Source: Brevibacterium zhoupengii
GTDB taxonomy: Bacteria; Actinomycetota; Actinomycetes; Actinomycetales; Brevibacteriaceae
Direction of reading: 5' to 3'
DNA length: 64,000 nt
NCBI RefSeq assembly: GCF_021117425.1
Contig: NZ_CP088298.1
Location: 3,100,001-3,164,000 of the forward strand
Position 1 is the stretch's first letter. Each line of letters begins with the position of its first letter. Both the position numbers and the translations under genes were made by a program. The notes beneath the pieces are model-generated. The model was not told the DNA's origin, ran no database searches, and worked only from the letters and a program-made list of their open reading frames with translations. Positions 53,674 to 63,345 of this stretch are shown piece by piece.

Positions 53674-54558
53674 ATGACTGCTCTGCTCAACCGGATCAAG
53701 GCGCGGATGACCATCCACGCGCACCGTCGAACCCGCCGGCTCCTCGACGGGGACTACTCCTCTGTCTTCCACGGACACAGCCTCGACTTCGATGACCTGC
53801 GTGACTACATCCCCGGCGACGAGATCCGCGACATCGACTGGAAGGCCACGGCTCGCCATTCGAACCCACTGGTCAAACGCTACGTCGCCCACCGCAGACA
53901 CATTCTGGCACTGGTCGTCGACTCCTCTCGGAACTTCGACGCGATCACCTCGGCCGGAGTCGACAAACGGCAGCTGGCGATCCTCATGGCCGGAATGACC
54001 GGCTACCTTGCCGTACGCCACGGTGATGATGTGATGCTCGTCCATGGAAACTCAGCACGGACCACCGCCTCGCCTCGCAAGGGCAGCGAAGCCCACCTGG
54101 AGAACCTGCTGCAGCAGATCCTCGCCGAATCCGGCACCGACAGCGACGGTTCGATCGATGAGCAGCTGCAGTGGATCGCCACCCACATCAACCACCGGAT
54201 GCTCGTCGTCGTCATCTCCGATCAAGCGCCCCTCGGCCCGAAGGAAGAGGCCACGATCAAACGTCTGCGCGCCCAGCACGAGGTCCTGTGGATCACGATC
54301 ACCGACGCAGACCTTGCCCAACTGCCGACCGCCTCGGCGCCGTTCGACGTCTCACGACCGGACGTCGGCCTGCCATCATCCGTGATGGCCAACCCGAGCG
54401 TGCGCGCCGAGTTCCAGGCCGCCGAGGCTAGCCGCCGGCAGCACCGGAACGACCTGCTGACCAAGCTCGGGATCTCACACACCGAAATCGCCCACCCGGA
54501 CCAGGCCCTGGGCAATCTCCACACTCTGCTGCTGAGGCACCGCCATGGGCCCCGCTGA
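53674..54558 (+). CDS. DUF58 protein (VWA-like)
   Basis: 294 aa. The DUF58 core motif is GHSLDFDDLRDYIPGDEIRDIDWKATARHSNPLVKRYVAHRR, followed by a VWA-like half with LVVDSSRNFD. Partner of MoxR in most genomes; role probably assembly or quality control of envelope or secreted complexes. Overlaps the next gene by 14 nt. Confidence 0.92.
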   Translation: MTALLNRIKARMTIHAHRRTRRLLDGDYSSVFHGHSLDFDDLRDYIPGDEIRDIDWKATARHSNPLVKRYVAHRRHILALVVDSSRNFDAITSAGVDKRQLAILMAGMTGYLAVRHGDDVMLVHGNSARTTASPRKGSEAHLENLLQQILAESGTDSDGSIDEQLQWIATHINHRMLVVVISDQAPLGPKEEATIKRLRAQHEVLWITITDADLAQLPTASAPFDVSRPDVGLPSSVMANPSVRAEFQAAEASRRQHRNDLLTKLGISHTEIAHPDQALGNLHTLLLRHRHGPR

Positions 54559-54997
54559 ACTCGTCGGGCCCCTGCAGCTCTCGGCCTGGTGGTATGTCGC
54601 CGCCAGTGCCGTTCTGCTGGCCGCCGTCCTCAATCTGTTCGCTCCGCTGCTGCGTGCGGCGGCCGGTTCAGGCGCGAAGTCCGGACCTCGCATTCCCATA
54701 CCTGTTCGCAGCACGTACATGTCGCGGATCGCCGCCGTCGAGTCGAAACTCGGTGACGGAGAAGCCGGTGTCAGAGATTCGGCCCGGGAACTGGCAAAGA
54801 TCGTACGCGAGTTCGCCCGTGATGCCTGGGGCGTCCAGGCCGAGCACCTCACCTACCGAGATGCCGCCGTGGCCGGCCTCGATGACCTTGCCGAGTCCCT
54901 GTCGGGCCTCTACGAGGCGGAGTTCGCTGAGGACGAGGCCCACGATCTGGGGCCTCAGATCGCCGGTGCCAGAAAGTTGGTGACACGATGGTCCTGA
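54545..54997 (+). CDS. Small anchor protein of the MoxR operon (DUF4381-like)
   Basis: 150 aa. One N-terminal helix (WWYVAASAVLLAAVLNLFAPLL) then a soluble helical domain (SRIAAVESKL, DSARELAKIVREFARDAWG). Corresponds in position and layout to the DUF4381/BatE-side anchor of Bat operons. Overlaps both neighbours, so translation is coupled. Confidence 0.75.
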   Translation: MGPAELVGPLQLSAWWYVAASAVLLAAVLNLFAPLLRAAAGSGAKSGPRIPIPVRSTYMSRIAAVESKLGDGEAGVRDSARELAKIVREFARDAWGVQAEHLTYRDAAVAGLDDLAESLSGLYEAEFAEDEAHDLGPQIAGARKLVTRWS

Positions 54998-55962
54998 TGC
55001 TCTGGTGGTTGGCGATCATCCTCCTCGTGCTGGCCGCGGCAGCGGTCTTCTTCTTCCGCAGGCCCAAGGCCACCGCCTCATCGCTTGCCGTGGCACACAG
55101 TGCGCGGATGACGACCCTGCCGAGTTTCCGCAAAGCCATGCGGACCCGTCTGCTCACGACGGTCGCCTTCCTCGGTGTCATCGCCCTCACCGGGTTGTCG
55201 ACGTTGGCTGGGATCTCTCGGCCGGCTTGGGTTGAGACCGTCAACCCGGAGAAGAAGCTGCGCGACGTCATGCTCTGCCTCGATGTGTCCGGTTCAATGC
55301 TGGGATACGATGCCGATCTCCTCGAGGCCTATCAGGAGCTCGTCGACCGGTTCGACGGCGAACGCATCGGCATGACCGTGTTCAATTCCACCGCTGTCTC
55401 CGCGTTCCCGCTCACTGATGACTACGAGATGGTCCAGAGTTACCTTGAAGAAGCCGAAGAGGGTTTCCGCACCTGGGGTTCGGAAGGCACCGACTACTCA
55501 TGGTCGACCTCACCGCCGAACATCGGCGGTTCCTCCCTCATCGGCGACGGTCTCGTCTCCTGCGTGGACAACTTCGATCGTCAGGATGAGGATCGTTCCC
55601 GCTCGATAGTCTTCGCCACCGACAACATGCTCGCCGGTGACCCGCTCTTCGACCTCAACGAGGCCACGGACATCGCGGTGGAGTCGGATGTCAGGGTCTA
55701 CAGCCTCTCTCCCCCATCGGTGCTCGCGAACACGCAGACCAAAGAGCTGAAGTCAGTCTCCGATCGCACGGGAGGAAAGCAGTTCGACATGGGTTCGGCC
55801 TCGACGATCGATCGCATCGTCTCAGAGATCCAGAGCCAGGAGGCCGAGAACACTCCGGGCCGTTCCTACACCGTCGTCCATGACATGCCTGCTGTTCCTC
55901 TCGGGATCGCGGTCTTCGGCCTCGCCGGTGTCTTCGTTCTGGCGTGGAGGACGAAATCATGA
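54988..55962 (+). CDS. VWA-domain membrane protein (BatA-like)
   Basis: 324 aa. N-terminal helices (4-24 and 50-70), VWA domain with MIDAS DVSGSM in MLCLDVSGSMLGYDA, and a C-terminal TM helix (about 297-317), so the VWA domain is probably outside or inside the membrane between anchors as in BatA. Fourth gene of the operon; ATGA overlap with the next. Confidence 0.88.
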   Translation: MVLMLWWLAIILLVLAAAAVFFFRRPKATASSLAVAHSARMTTLPSFRKAMRTRLLTTVAFLGVIALTGLSTLAGISRPAWVETVNPEKKLRDVMLCLDVSGSMLGYDADLLEAYQELVDRFDGERIGMTVFNSTAVSAFPLTDDYEMVQSYLEEAEEGFRTWGSEGTDYSWSTSPPNIGGSSLIGDGLVSCVDNFDRQDEDRSRSIVFATDNMLAGDPLFDLNEATDIAVESDVRVYSLSPPSVLANTQTKELKSVSDRTGGKQFDMGSASTIDRIVSEIQSQEAENTPGRSYTVVHDMPAVPLGIAVFGLAGVFVLAWRTKS

Positions 55963-57032
55963 TCTTCGATCCCATCTTCACCTGGTTCGGCTGGGGCTTC
56001 CTCGTCCTCGCTCTGCTCACCGTATGCATCATTCCAGCTGTGCGCGGGGATGGTCCGCGTTGGAAATGGTTCGCGCGCATGGGCATCGTCGCCGTGCTCG
56101 CTCTGGCTTTGGCTCGCCCCGGCATTCCGATCAAATCCTCGACCGAGGAGTACGAGGCCGCAGCCGACGTCTACTTCCTCGTCGATACGACGACCTCGAT
56201 GGCCGCTGAGGACTATGACGGTGACAAGACCCGCCTGGAAGGGGTGAAGAAGGACATGCTCGAGCTGGCCAAGCAGCTGCCCGGCACCAGACTGAGCATC
56301 ATCTCGTTCGCCTCGACCGCTTCGACGGTCATGCCTCTGACGACCGACCATGCTGCGTTCGCCTCCGCCGTCGACGTCCTCAGCCCCGAGATGTCGTTGA
56401 ACTCGAATGGCTCGTCCATCACCGAGGCGGGGGCTGAGTTGGACAAACGCATGAAGTCCAATCAGGAGGATCGTCCCGAGAACAAGAGCCTGGTCTTCTA
56501 CTTCGGCGACGGTGAGCAGACGGCTGAGACCTCTGTCGACTCATGGTCATCCTTCGCCTCGCGCATCGATGATGGCGCGGTGTTCGGATACGGAACCGCG
56601 CAGGGCGGGAAGATGAAGGAACCCCAGCCCTTCGGCTACGGATCCTCTCCCGGAGATGATCCCGGCCTCGGCGACCCCCAAGACCCTGACGGTGCTGGCG
56701 GGTCCAACGGATCAGCCGACGAGTACATTCGCGACGGGCAGGGCAATCCCGGGATCTCGAAGATCGATGAGACGAACCTCAAACAGTTGGCGACTGATCT
56801 CGGCGTGAAATACCACCATCGTGAGGGCGGGGCCTCGATGTCGAGCGTCTACTCGGCCCCGAAGTACGATCAGACTCTGGTGAAGAAGGATGGCCGCGTC
56901 ACCGTCGACGAATACTTCTGGGTCCCCCTGATCCTCGTGTTCGCATGGATCGCAGTCGAAATGGTGTTCGGGGTCCGCGAACTTCTGCGGCTGCGTACCA
57001 TCGCCCCCACACGGCGAGGAGGTCGGCCATGA
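55959..57032 (+). CDS. Second VWA-domain membrane protein (BatB-like)
   Basis: 357 aa. Helices near 8-26 and 38-58, VWA domain with a MIDAS variant DTTTSM in YFLVDTTTSMAAED, a Gly/Asp/Pro-rich loop around 230-255, and a final helix (about 318-336). DTTTSM keeps D-x-(T/S)-x-S. ATG at 55959 overlaps the upstream stop. Confidence 0.88.
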   Translation: MIFDPIFTWFGWGFLVLALLTVCIIPAVRGDGPRWKWFARMGIVAVLALALARPGIPIKSSTEEYEAAADVYFLVDTTTSMAAEDYDGDKTRLEGVKKDMLELAKQLPGTRLSIISFASTASTVMPLTTDHAAFASAVDVLSPEMSLNSNGSSITEAGAELDKRMKSNQEDRPENKSLVFYFGDGEQTAETSVDSWSSFASRIDDGAVFGYGTAQGGKMKEPQPFGYGSSPGDDPGLGDPQDPDGAGGSNGSADEYIRDGQGNPGISKIDETNLKQLATDLGVKYHHREGGASMSSVYSAPKYDQTLVKKDGRVTVDEYFWVPLILVFAWIAVEMVFGVRELLRLRTIAPTRRGGRP

Positions 57033-57823
57033 ACCGGATCACACGCACCTGGTCGACGATGCGCAGGTTGTCTCGCATCAACATCATCATCGGGTCCGTC
57101 CTGCTGCTCGTCTTCGGCTATGTGGCTGTGACCCTCTATTTCGGGGCCGCCTCACAGGTACGCTATTCGTCGAATGACTTCCCCGGAGCGAAGAAGGCAT
57201 CGACCGCCTTCCTCACACTCAGTCCGGTCCAACGCCACATCGGCTACTACAATCGCGGCACCGCGGAGGCAGCAGTCGGCGATTTCGAACCGGCGCGAGA
57301 CGACCTCGAGTCGGCTCTCGAGATTGCTCCCGTCCGTGACGAGTGCGCCGTACGAATCAACCTGTCCTATGTCTACGAGAAACTCGCCGACGAAGCCGCG
57401 GGGCAGGAACCAGAGAAGTCGGATGAGCTCTACGAACAGTCACTGAAGACCTTGGAGGATGCTCCGAAGGAATGCCAGCCGAAGAAGAGCGAAGAGCAGC
57501 AGAAGAGCGACGAGGCGAAGAAACGCGTCGAGGACAAGAAGGCCGGAGAGAAGTCGAAGCAGGAAGGGTCCGAAGGCGAGGACTCAGAGAGTTCCGAGAG
57601 CGATGATCAGAAGAACGGCGACTCCGGAGATGACTCGAAGAAGAAGGACGAGAAAGAGGGCTCTGGCGAAGGCGAAGAGAAGTCCGATGACTCCGGAGAG
57701 AAGTCCGAGGAGGAGCAGAAGCGCGAGAGGCTGCGCAAGCGCGGCGAGGACTCAGAACGTGAACAGCAACAGCAGGGACCTGGCGGTGAGGGAGGTCGTT
57801 CGGCCCCGGACAAACCCTGGTGA
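57029..57823 (+). CDS. TPR-like protein with long charged tail (BatC/BatE-like)
   Basis: 264 aa. One TM helix (IIIGSVLLLVFGYVAVTLYFG), a short TPR-like region (FPGAKKASTAFLTL, HIGYYNRGTAEAAVGDFEPARDDLESALEI), then ~115 residues almost wholly Glu/Lys/Ser/Asp/Gln. Completes the MoxR-VWA-VWA-TPR set. Its ATG overlaps the preceding stop by 4 nt. Confidence 0.85.
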   Translation: MNRITRTWSTMRRLSRINIIIGSVLLLVFGYVAVTLYFGAASQVRYSSNDFPGAKKASTAFLTLSPVQRHIGYYNRGTAEAAVGDFEPARDDLESALEIAPVRDECAVRINLSYVYEKLADEAAGQEPEKSDELYEQSLKTLEDAPKECQPKKSEEQQKSDEAKKRVEDKKAGEKSKQEGSEGEDSESSESDDQKNGDSGDDSKKKDEKEGSGEGEEKSDDSGEKSEEEQKRERLRKRGEDSEREQQQQGPGGEGGRSAPDKPW

Positions 57824-57846
57824 GTCTCCTGTGCGATCATGAGTCC

Positions 57847-58956
57847 ATGAGCACTCCGGACACCTCAGCTGACAGCACCTCGACCCCGCGGCTGCGGGCC
57901 TCGCTGGAGACATTCCCGCCGTATGTTCCTGGGAAGGCACCCAAGGAAGTCGACGGGCTCGCCCCGTTCAAGCTGTCCTCGAATGAGAACTACCTCGAGC
58001 CGCTGCCAACTGTGGTCGCTGCCATGGTCGCGGATGCGAAGAATCCTGCCCTGTACCCCGATGACGCGGCGTTGGCTCTGCGCACAGAACTAGCCGACCG
58101 CCTCGGCGTGAGCATCGATGAGCTCATCGTGACCACAGGCGCCAGCGAGCTGCTCGTGGCTCTGACCCAGATCACCTCGGACGCCAGCACCGAAGCGATC
58201 TACCCTTGGCCCTCGTTTGAGATGTATCCCCAGACCACAGGACTGGCCGGGTCGAAACGAATCGAGGTTCCGGTCCGTGACGACGGTCGACACGACCTCG
58301 ATGCGATGGCGGCGGCGATCACCGACAAGACCAGCCTCATCATTCTCTGCTCCCCGAACAATCCGACGGGTCCTGCACTCCGCGATGAGGAGGTGCGCCG
58401 ATTCCTCGACCGCGTCCCGGCAACGGTGCTTGTCGCCCTCGACGAGGCCTATTGGGAGTTCGCCACCGCCGAAGGAGTCGTCGACGGGGTCGCTCTGGTC
58501 GCCGACTACCCCAATGTCGTTCTGGTCCGGACCTTCTCGAAGGCTCACGCTCTGGCCGGCCTGCGGGTCGGCTACGCGCTCGCTCACGCATCAGTCATCC
58601 AGGGACTGTTCAAGGCCGTCATTCCCTTCGGAGTCACCGATATCAGCCAGACTGCCGCCCTGGAGTCTCTGCGCCACAGTGATGAGGTCGACGTCCGAGC
58701 CAAGGAGATCGCAGCCGTCCGCGATGACTTCGCCGAAGCGCTTCGCAACCAAGGATGGGATGTGCCCGAGGCGCAGGGGAACTTCGTGTGGCTGCCGCTG
58801 GGCCCGCTGTCCTCAGCCTTCGAAGATGCCTGCGTCGAGCAGGCTGTCGCGGTGCGCAACCTCGGCGACGGTGTCCGCATCAGCATCGGCGAGCAGGAAG
58901 GCCTCGACCGGGTTCTCGCGGTCGCTTCGGACTTCTATGCCGAGCACTTCGGCTGA
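57847..58956 (+). CDS. Histidinol-phosphate-type aminotransferase
   Basis: 369-aa class II PLP aminotransferase: SSNENYLEPLP, TTGASELLVAL, SPNNPTG, ALDEAYWEF (Asp199/Tyr202), and Lys232 in TFSKAHALAGLRVGYA. HisC/aromatic aminotransferase type. No his genes nearby; possible roles are histidinol-phosphate or aromatic transamination. Convergent with the PucR gene. ATG 57847 chosen; open to 57820. Confidence 0.88.
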   Translation: MSTPDTSADSTSTPRLRASLETFPPYVPGKAPKEVDGLAPFKLSSNENYLEPLPTVVAAMVADAKNPALYPDDAALALRTELADRLGVSIDELIVTTGASELLVALTQITSDASTEAIYPWPSFEMYPQTTGLAGSKRIEVPVRDDGRHDLDAMAAAITDKTSLIILCSPNNPTGPALRDEEVRRFLDRVPATVLVALDEAYWEFATAEGVVDGVALVADYPNVVLVRTFSKAHALAGLRVGYALAHASVIQGLFKAVIPFGVTDISQTAALESLRHSDEVDVRAKEIAAVRDDFAEALRNQGWDVPEAQGNFVWLPLGPLSSAFEDACVEQAVAVRNLGDGVRISIGEQEGLDRVLAVASDFYAEHFG

Positions 58957-58968
58957 GCCGGCCGCCTC

Positions 58969-60468
58969 TCAGAGTTCTGCAAGCTCCAGGGCCAAGGCCA
59001 CGGCTTGGACCGATTCGGCCCGGCTGAGATCGCGACCCAACAACGTCTCGATCTTGGCCATGCGTGCTCGCACAGTATGCCGGTGGATGCCGAGCTCGGC
59101 CGCGATCGCATCTCTGACTCCCCCGGTCGCGATGAACGAGCGCAGCGTCAGCAGCAGGTCCTGTTCGTCGCGTGAGGCGAGGAGCGTACCCAGGACTCGG
59201 TCGACGAATCTCTGCGCCGCTGCCTCATCGATCGACGACAGCAGCGCCCGCACATCCGAGCTCGCGGTTTCGTGCTGTGTTCGCCACACGGTCCAGGCGT
59301 GGTGGACCTGGGTCAACGGGATCATCTTCGCAGACAGTTCGCTGAGACCGGTGACGTCTGCGACCCGTCCGACCACGCTGACCTGATCTGGTGCAGAACC
59401 TGCGGAACCAGCAGAATCTGCGGAATCTATGGCATCGCGGTAGCTGCGATCGGCATCCTGCATGCCGGCCTCGATGACTCCGAGCATCGACCCGGCCCGG
59501 GCCAGGAGAGTTCCGGGACCCAGATCCCCCATCAGCGTCTCCGGATCCTCACCGCGCACATTGCCGAAGACCGTGAACTTCACTCGCGAGACCGGAGCCA
59601 GTCCGGTCTCCTGCACCCACTCGGTCCGGGCCTGCTCTGCCGTCAAGGGAGTGGTGAAGAGCGGTGACTCCGATCGCCGAGGTCGGGCCTCCGTGATGCT
59701 CAGACTCAGCAGTGCCGCTGCGGTGGAGAGGAGGAGGGCGCGGGTGCGGGCATTGCCGGTCGCCTCGGCGGGGGCGAGGATCCAGGCCCGCACCTGATCG
59801 TCTCCGACCGGAACGGCCTCGACGATACCTGTCTCAGTGCGCAGAAGGCGCGGTGCCATAGAGGGCTTGAGTGCCTCGAGGATGAGCTCGTGACGCACCT
59901 GGATCTTCGCATCAGCACCCGTCAGACCCCTGCCTGTGGGTGAGACGAAGTGGACATCTGCAGCCAGTGTGCTGGCCAGATCGTCGACCAGAGCTGCGGG
60001 GCCCTGATGCGCAAGGTCGGTGGCGAAGCGTCGCCCCGCGCTGCTGGCCCTGGTCAGTTCCCGGGTCGTCTCCTCCTCTCGCATTCTGGTGAAGGCATCG
60101 ACGACGGCCACAAAGGGAACCGGTTCGGGCACCCCGAACAGAGCCAACTCCTGCGCCCTCGCCTGCTCGATCAGCACCGGTGGAAGTTCCTGCCACGGCA
60201 GGGCAGAACCGAGACCGATGCCGAGCGCATGGACGCCTGCTCTCTTGAGGCGACCGACATAGTCACCCACGCCCTCGCCGCTGAGGTCTTGGCCGACACC
60301 GATCGTGAGCAGGACCTCTCCCCCGGCCAACCATTCGTCGACAGCGGGCAGCTCCGAGGAGTGCACGATTGTGACATCTTCCAATCTGGAGTGCGGCGAA
60401 TCGACGACGACGTCGAGCGCAAGTTCCTGCCGCGCCCAGAGCTGACCCAAGGTGACCATGAACCCCAT
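58969..60468 (-). CDS. PucR-family transcriptional activator
   Basis: About 499 aa from ATG 60468 (open frame reaches GTG 60534). N-terminal PucR sensory domain (VTLGQLWARQELALDVVVDSPHSRLEDVTIVHSSEL), central GGDEF-like region, and C-terminal PucR HTH_30 domain (LLLTLRSFIATGGVRDAIAAELGIHRHTVRARMAKIETLLGRDL). PucR proteins control purine, amino-acid and polyamine catabolism. Divergent from the ureohydrolase operon, its likely target. Starts further upstream would run through the palindrome at 60501. Confidence 0.88.
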   Translation of the reverse strand: MGFMVTLGQLWARQELALDVVVDSPHSRLEDVTIVHSSELPAVDEWLAGGEVLLTIGVGQDLSGEGVGDYVGRLKRAGVHALGIGLGSALPWQELPPVLIEQARAQELALFGVPEPVPFVAVVDAFTRMREEETTRELTRASSAGRRFATDLAHQGPAALVDDLASTLAADVHFVSPTGRGLTGADAKIQVRHELILEALKPSMAPRLLRTETGIVEAVPVGDDQVRAWILAPAEATGNARTRALLLSTAAALLSLSITEARPRRSESPLFTTPLTAEQARTEWVQETGLAPVSRVKFTVFGNVRGEDPETLMGDLGPGTLLARAGSMLGVIEAGMQDADRSYRDAIDSADSAGSAGSAPDQVSVVGRVADVTGLSELSAKMIPLTQVHHAWTVWRTQHETASSDVRALLSSIDEAAAQRFVDRVLGTLLASRDEQDLLLTLRSFIATGGVRDAIAAELGIHRHTVRARMAKIETLLGRDLSRAESVQAVALALELAEL

Positions 60469-60500
60469 ACTATCCGCACTGGACAACCCGTTCTTCAAAT

Positions 60501-60515
60501 TATCCATTGTGGATA
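60501..60515. promoter_or_regulatory. Palindrome TATCCA-TTG-TGGATA, candidate PucR operator
   Basis: Perfect 6-3-6 repeat between the PucR gene and the ureohydrolase gene, adjacent to an A+T-rich tract; position suits control of both. Confidence 0.5.
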
Positions 60516-60594
60516 TCGGCGTGGTGTGAGCCACGTCCTAGGCTGATGGCAATCACACACCACTGCCAGCATTGACAATTTCGAAGGAGAGCCG

Positions 60595-61605
60595 ATGTCG
60601 ACTCAACCCCTGGGACCAGCCGATTACAGCAAGACACCACGATTCGCCGGGCCACCGACCTTCGGTCTGCTCCCGCGCATCGACGAGGTCGAAGCCCAGA
60701 GGCCGGGTGAGAAGATCGACGTCAAGATCCTCGGAGTCCCCTTCGACGCCGGAGTCAGCTACCGTCCCGGTGCACGTTTCGGTCCCGCCCACATCCGCCA
60801 GTCCTCGAAGCTGCTGCGCCCCTACAACCAGGCCACAAACGTCCACGCATTCACCTGGCAGCAGGTCGCCGACTGCGGTGACTTGGGCGTGAATCCCTTC
60901 GACATCGAAGAGGCCATCACCGAAGTCGAACGCTCCGCCGATGAGATGCGTGCCGACGGGGCGAAGCTGCTCACTCTCGGTGGCGATCACACATTGGCTC
61001 TGCCGAACCTGCGTTCCCTACACAAGACGCACGGCAAGATCGCGGTCCTGCACTTCGACGCCCACCTCGACACCTGGGACACCTACTTCGGTGCCCCGTA
61101 CACGCACGGCACCCCGTTCCGCCGCGCCAGCGAAGAGGGCCTGCTCGACCTCGAGTCCTGCATGCATGTCGGCATCCGCGGACCCCTCTACGGCCAAAAG
61201 GATCTCGAAGACGACGCTGTGCTCGGCTTCCAGATCATCCGCAGCGACGACTACCAGTTCACTTCCGTCCAGGAAGTCGTGGCCCGTATACGCAAACGGC
61301 TCGGTGACGCACCCGTCTACCTCTCCGTCGACATCGACGTCCTTGACCCCGCGGCAGCACCGGGCACGGGCACGCCTGAGGCCGGCGGTATGACGAGTCG
61401 CGAACTGCTCAACTCGATTCGCGGGCTGCAGGGGCTCAATGTCGTCGGAGCCGAGATCGTCGAAGTGGCACCGGCCTACGATCACGCCGAGATCACCGGA
61501 CTCGCCGCCGCCCACGTCGGCTACGAAATGCTTTCGCTGTGGGCCGCCGAGGCCAATGGTCTCACCGGCCCCTCGGGCCCCAGCGGCGAAGCACTCGGGC
61601 TCTGA
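60595..61605 (+). CDS. Ureohydrolase (agmatinase / guanidinobutyrase family)
   Basis: 336 aa Mn enzyme releasing urea from a guanidino compound. Both metal motifs complete: GGDHT (His132), DAHLDTWD (Asp155, His157, Asp159) and [21 protein letters not shown] (Asp246, Asp248). Length and N-terminus fit agmatinase/guanidinobutyrase rather than arginase. The next gene encodes a TPP decarboxylase, so 4-guanidinobutyrate is the likely substrate. Start preceded by GAAGGAGAG. Confidence 0.93.
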   Translation: MSTQPLGPADYSKTPRFAGPPTFGLLPRIDEVEAQRPGEKIDVKILGVPFDAGVSYRPGARFGPAHIRQSSKLLRPYNQATNVHAFTWQQVADCGDLGVNPFDIEEAITEVERSADEMRADGAKLLTLGGDHTLALPNLRSLHKTHGKIAVLHFDAHLDTWDTYFGAPYTHGTPFRRASEEGLLDLESCMHVGIRGPLYGQKDLEDDAVLGFQIIRSDDYQFTSVQEVVARIRKRLGDAPVYLSVDIDVLDPAAAPGTGTPEAGGMTSRELLNSIRGLQGLNVVGAEIVEVAPAYDHAEITGLAAAHVGYEMLSLWAAEANGLTGPSGPSGEALGL

Positions 61606-61607
61606 TC

Positions 61608-63296
61608 ATGGCAGATGACACGAACAGCGCCGTGGCCGGCGAGGAGTTCCGCAACGGCGGTCGGGCCGTCATCGCGACCCTGGCCGCACACGACGTCGAC
61701 ACGATCTTCGGGATTCCCGGAACGCACAATCTCGAGTTCTACCGGCACCTGAGTGAATTCGGCATCCGCGCCATCACGCCCCGCCACGAGCAGGGTGCCG
61801 GCTATGGTGCCGACGGGTATTTCCTCGTCTCCGGCAAACCCGGGGTCGTCATCACCACCTCAGGTCCGGGACTGACGAATGTCATCACGGCCGCGGCGAC
61901 CGCGTATGCGGAGTCACGACCGATGCTCATCCTCTCCCCCGGTGTTCCCACCGGCATGGAGCGCGCCGACGTCGGAATGCTCCACGAGACGAAGGACTCC
62001 TCGGGCGCACTGAACCGCCTGCTGGTCTCCTCCCAGCGCACGCGTACGGCCGAAGGCGCTGCCCAAGCCGTCGCCGAGGCGTTCGCCATGTTCTCCTCCT
62101 CGCGGCCTGGCCCCGTTCACATCGAGGTTCCCCTCGACGTGCTCGAGGGCGCCTGGAACGGCAGTGTGCCGACCCCGATTCCCGGCCGCCGTCCCGGCCT
62201 TGACTCGCGTGTCGTCTCCCGTGCCGCCGAGGCGGTGGCCAGTGCCACTCGCCCGCTCATCGTCGCCGGCGGTGGGGCCCGCCGGGCAAGTACCGAGGTC
62301 AAAACCTTCGCCGAGCTCCTCGACGCACCCGTGGCCACGACAGCCAACGGCAAGGGCATCATCTCTGAGACCCATCCGCTGTCGCTGGGCTCCAATGTTC
62401 GCTTCCCCAGCGTCCAGGCCGAGTCCGCGGCCGCCGACGTCCTCATCGTCCTCGGGTCCGAACTGGCCGACTCCGACCTGTGGGGCGGACTCATCGGCGC
62501 CCAGACTACTGTCGGCGTCCGCGACGAGAATTCCTCGCAGATCGTCATCCGCTGCGATATCGACCCCGACCAGCTGGGCAAGAACCTCGGCGGGGACATC
62601 CTCGCCTGTGCCGACACAGGCGAGTTCCTCACCGCGCTGATGGCCGAGCTCGATCACAATGAGGCCACAACCACCTCGGCGAGGGATGCCGCGTCGACCG
62701 GAAGCGGAAGCGACCGGGTCGCGGCGATCCGAGGCTCTTGGAACTCGGACTTCGACTTCGAGTCCATCGGTGCCCGCGTCACCCGCCTGGTCGAACAGGG
62801 CGCAGGACCTGCTGTCGTCGTCGCCGGGGACTCGTCCCAGGTCACCTACGACGGTTCCGTGCACGCTCTGACAGCCAGCACACCCGACCAGCTGCTCTAC
62901 ATGCCCGGTTTCGCCACCTTGGGCTACGGAATTCCGGCAGCCATCGGGGCGAAGCTGGCCGACAGCGCTCGGCCGGTTGCCTGCATCCTCGGAGACGGGG
63001 CGGCCATGTTCTCGATCCAGGAGCTGATGACAGCCAGCGAGCTGGGGTTGGGGATTCCCTTCGTCATCGTCGACAACGGCGGGTACGCCGAAATCGAAGC
63101 TCAGATGGTCGACCGGACGATCGAACCGTTCGCGGTCAAGCTCGCCCGTCCCGACTTCGCAGCCCTGGGCCAGTCCATGGGTGGGGCAGGGGTCACGATC
63201 GCTGAGTCCGACATCGACGAAATGTTGCCGCCGGCCGTCGCCGAGGCTCTGGAACGAAGTGTTCCCACCACCATTCACATCACCGTCGGGTGCTGA
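61608..63296 (+). CDS. TPP-dependent decarboxylase, probable 5-guanidino-2-oxopentanoate decarboxylase
   Basis: 562 aa of the acetolactate-synthase/benzoylformate-decarboxylase fold. Catalytic Glu in RHEQGAGYGADGY, the central domain with PLIVAGGGARRA, and TPP/Mg motif GDGAAMFSIQELMTASELGLGIPFVIVDNGGY. Position between a ureohydrolase and a transporter matches AruI of the arginine transaminase pathway (2-ketoarginine to 4-guanidinobutyraldehyde). That specificity is inferred from context. Confidence 0.85.
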   Translation: MADDTNSAVAGEEFRNGGRAVIATLAAHDVDTIFGIPGTHNLEFYRHLSEFGIRAITPRHEQGAGYGADGYFLVSGKPGVVITTSGPGLTNVITAAATAYAESRPMLILSPGVPTGMERADVGMLHETKDSSGALNRLLVSSQRTRTAEGAAQAVAEAFAMFSSSRPGPVHIEVPLDVLEGAWNGSVPTPIPGRRPGLDSRVVSRAAEAVASATRPLIVAGGGARRASTEVKTFAELLDAPVATTANGKGIISETHPLSLGSNVRFPSVQAESAAADVLIVLGSELADSDLWGGLIGAQTTVGVRDENSSQIVIRCDIDPDQLGKNLGGDILACADTGEFLTALMAELDHNEATTTSARDAASTGSGSDRVAAIRGSWNSDFDFESIGARVTRLVEQGAGPAVVVAGDSSQVTYDGSVHALTASTPDQLLYMPGFATLGYGIPAAIGAKLADSARPVACILGDGAAMFSIQELMTASELGLGIPFVIVDNGGYAEIEAQMVDRTIEPFAVKLARPDFAALGQSMGGAGVTIAESDIDEMLPPAVAEALERSVPTTIHITVGC

Positions 63297-63345
63297 AGCA
63301 CCCAATTAGCCGGCTGCTCACGCAACCAATCAAGAAAGGGTCGAC

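Noticed and set aside
61914-63305. 463-codon minus-strand frame
   Set aside because: Antisense to the TPP decarboxylase with all catalytic motifs intact on the plus strand.
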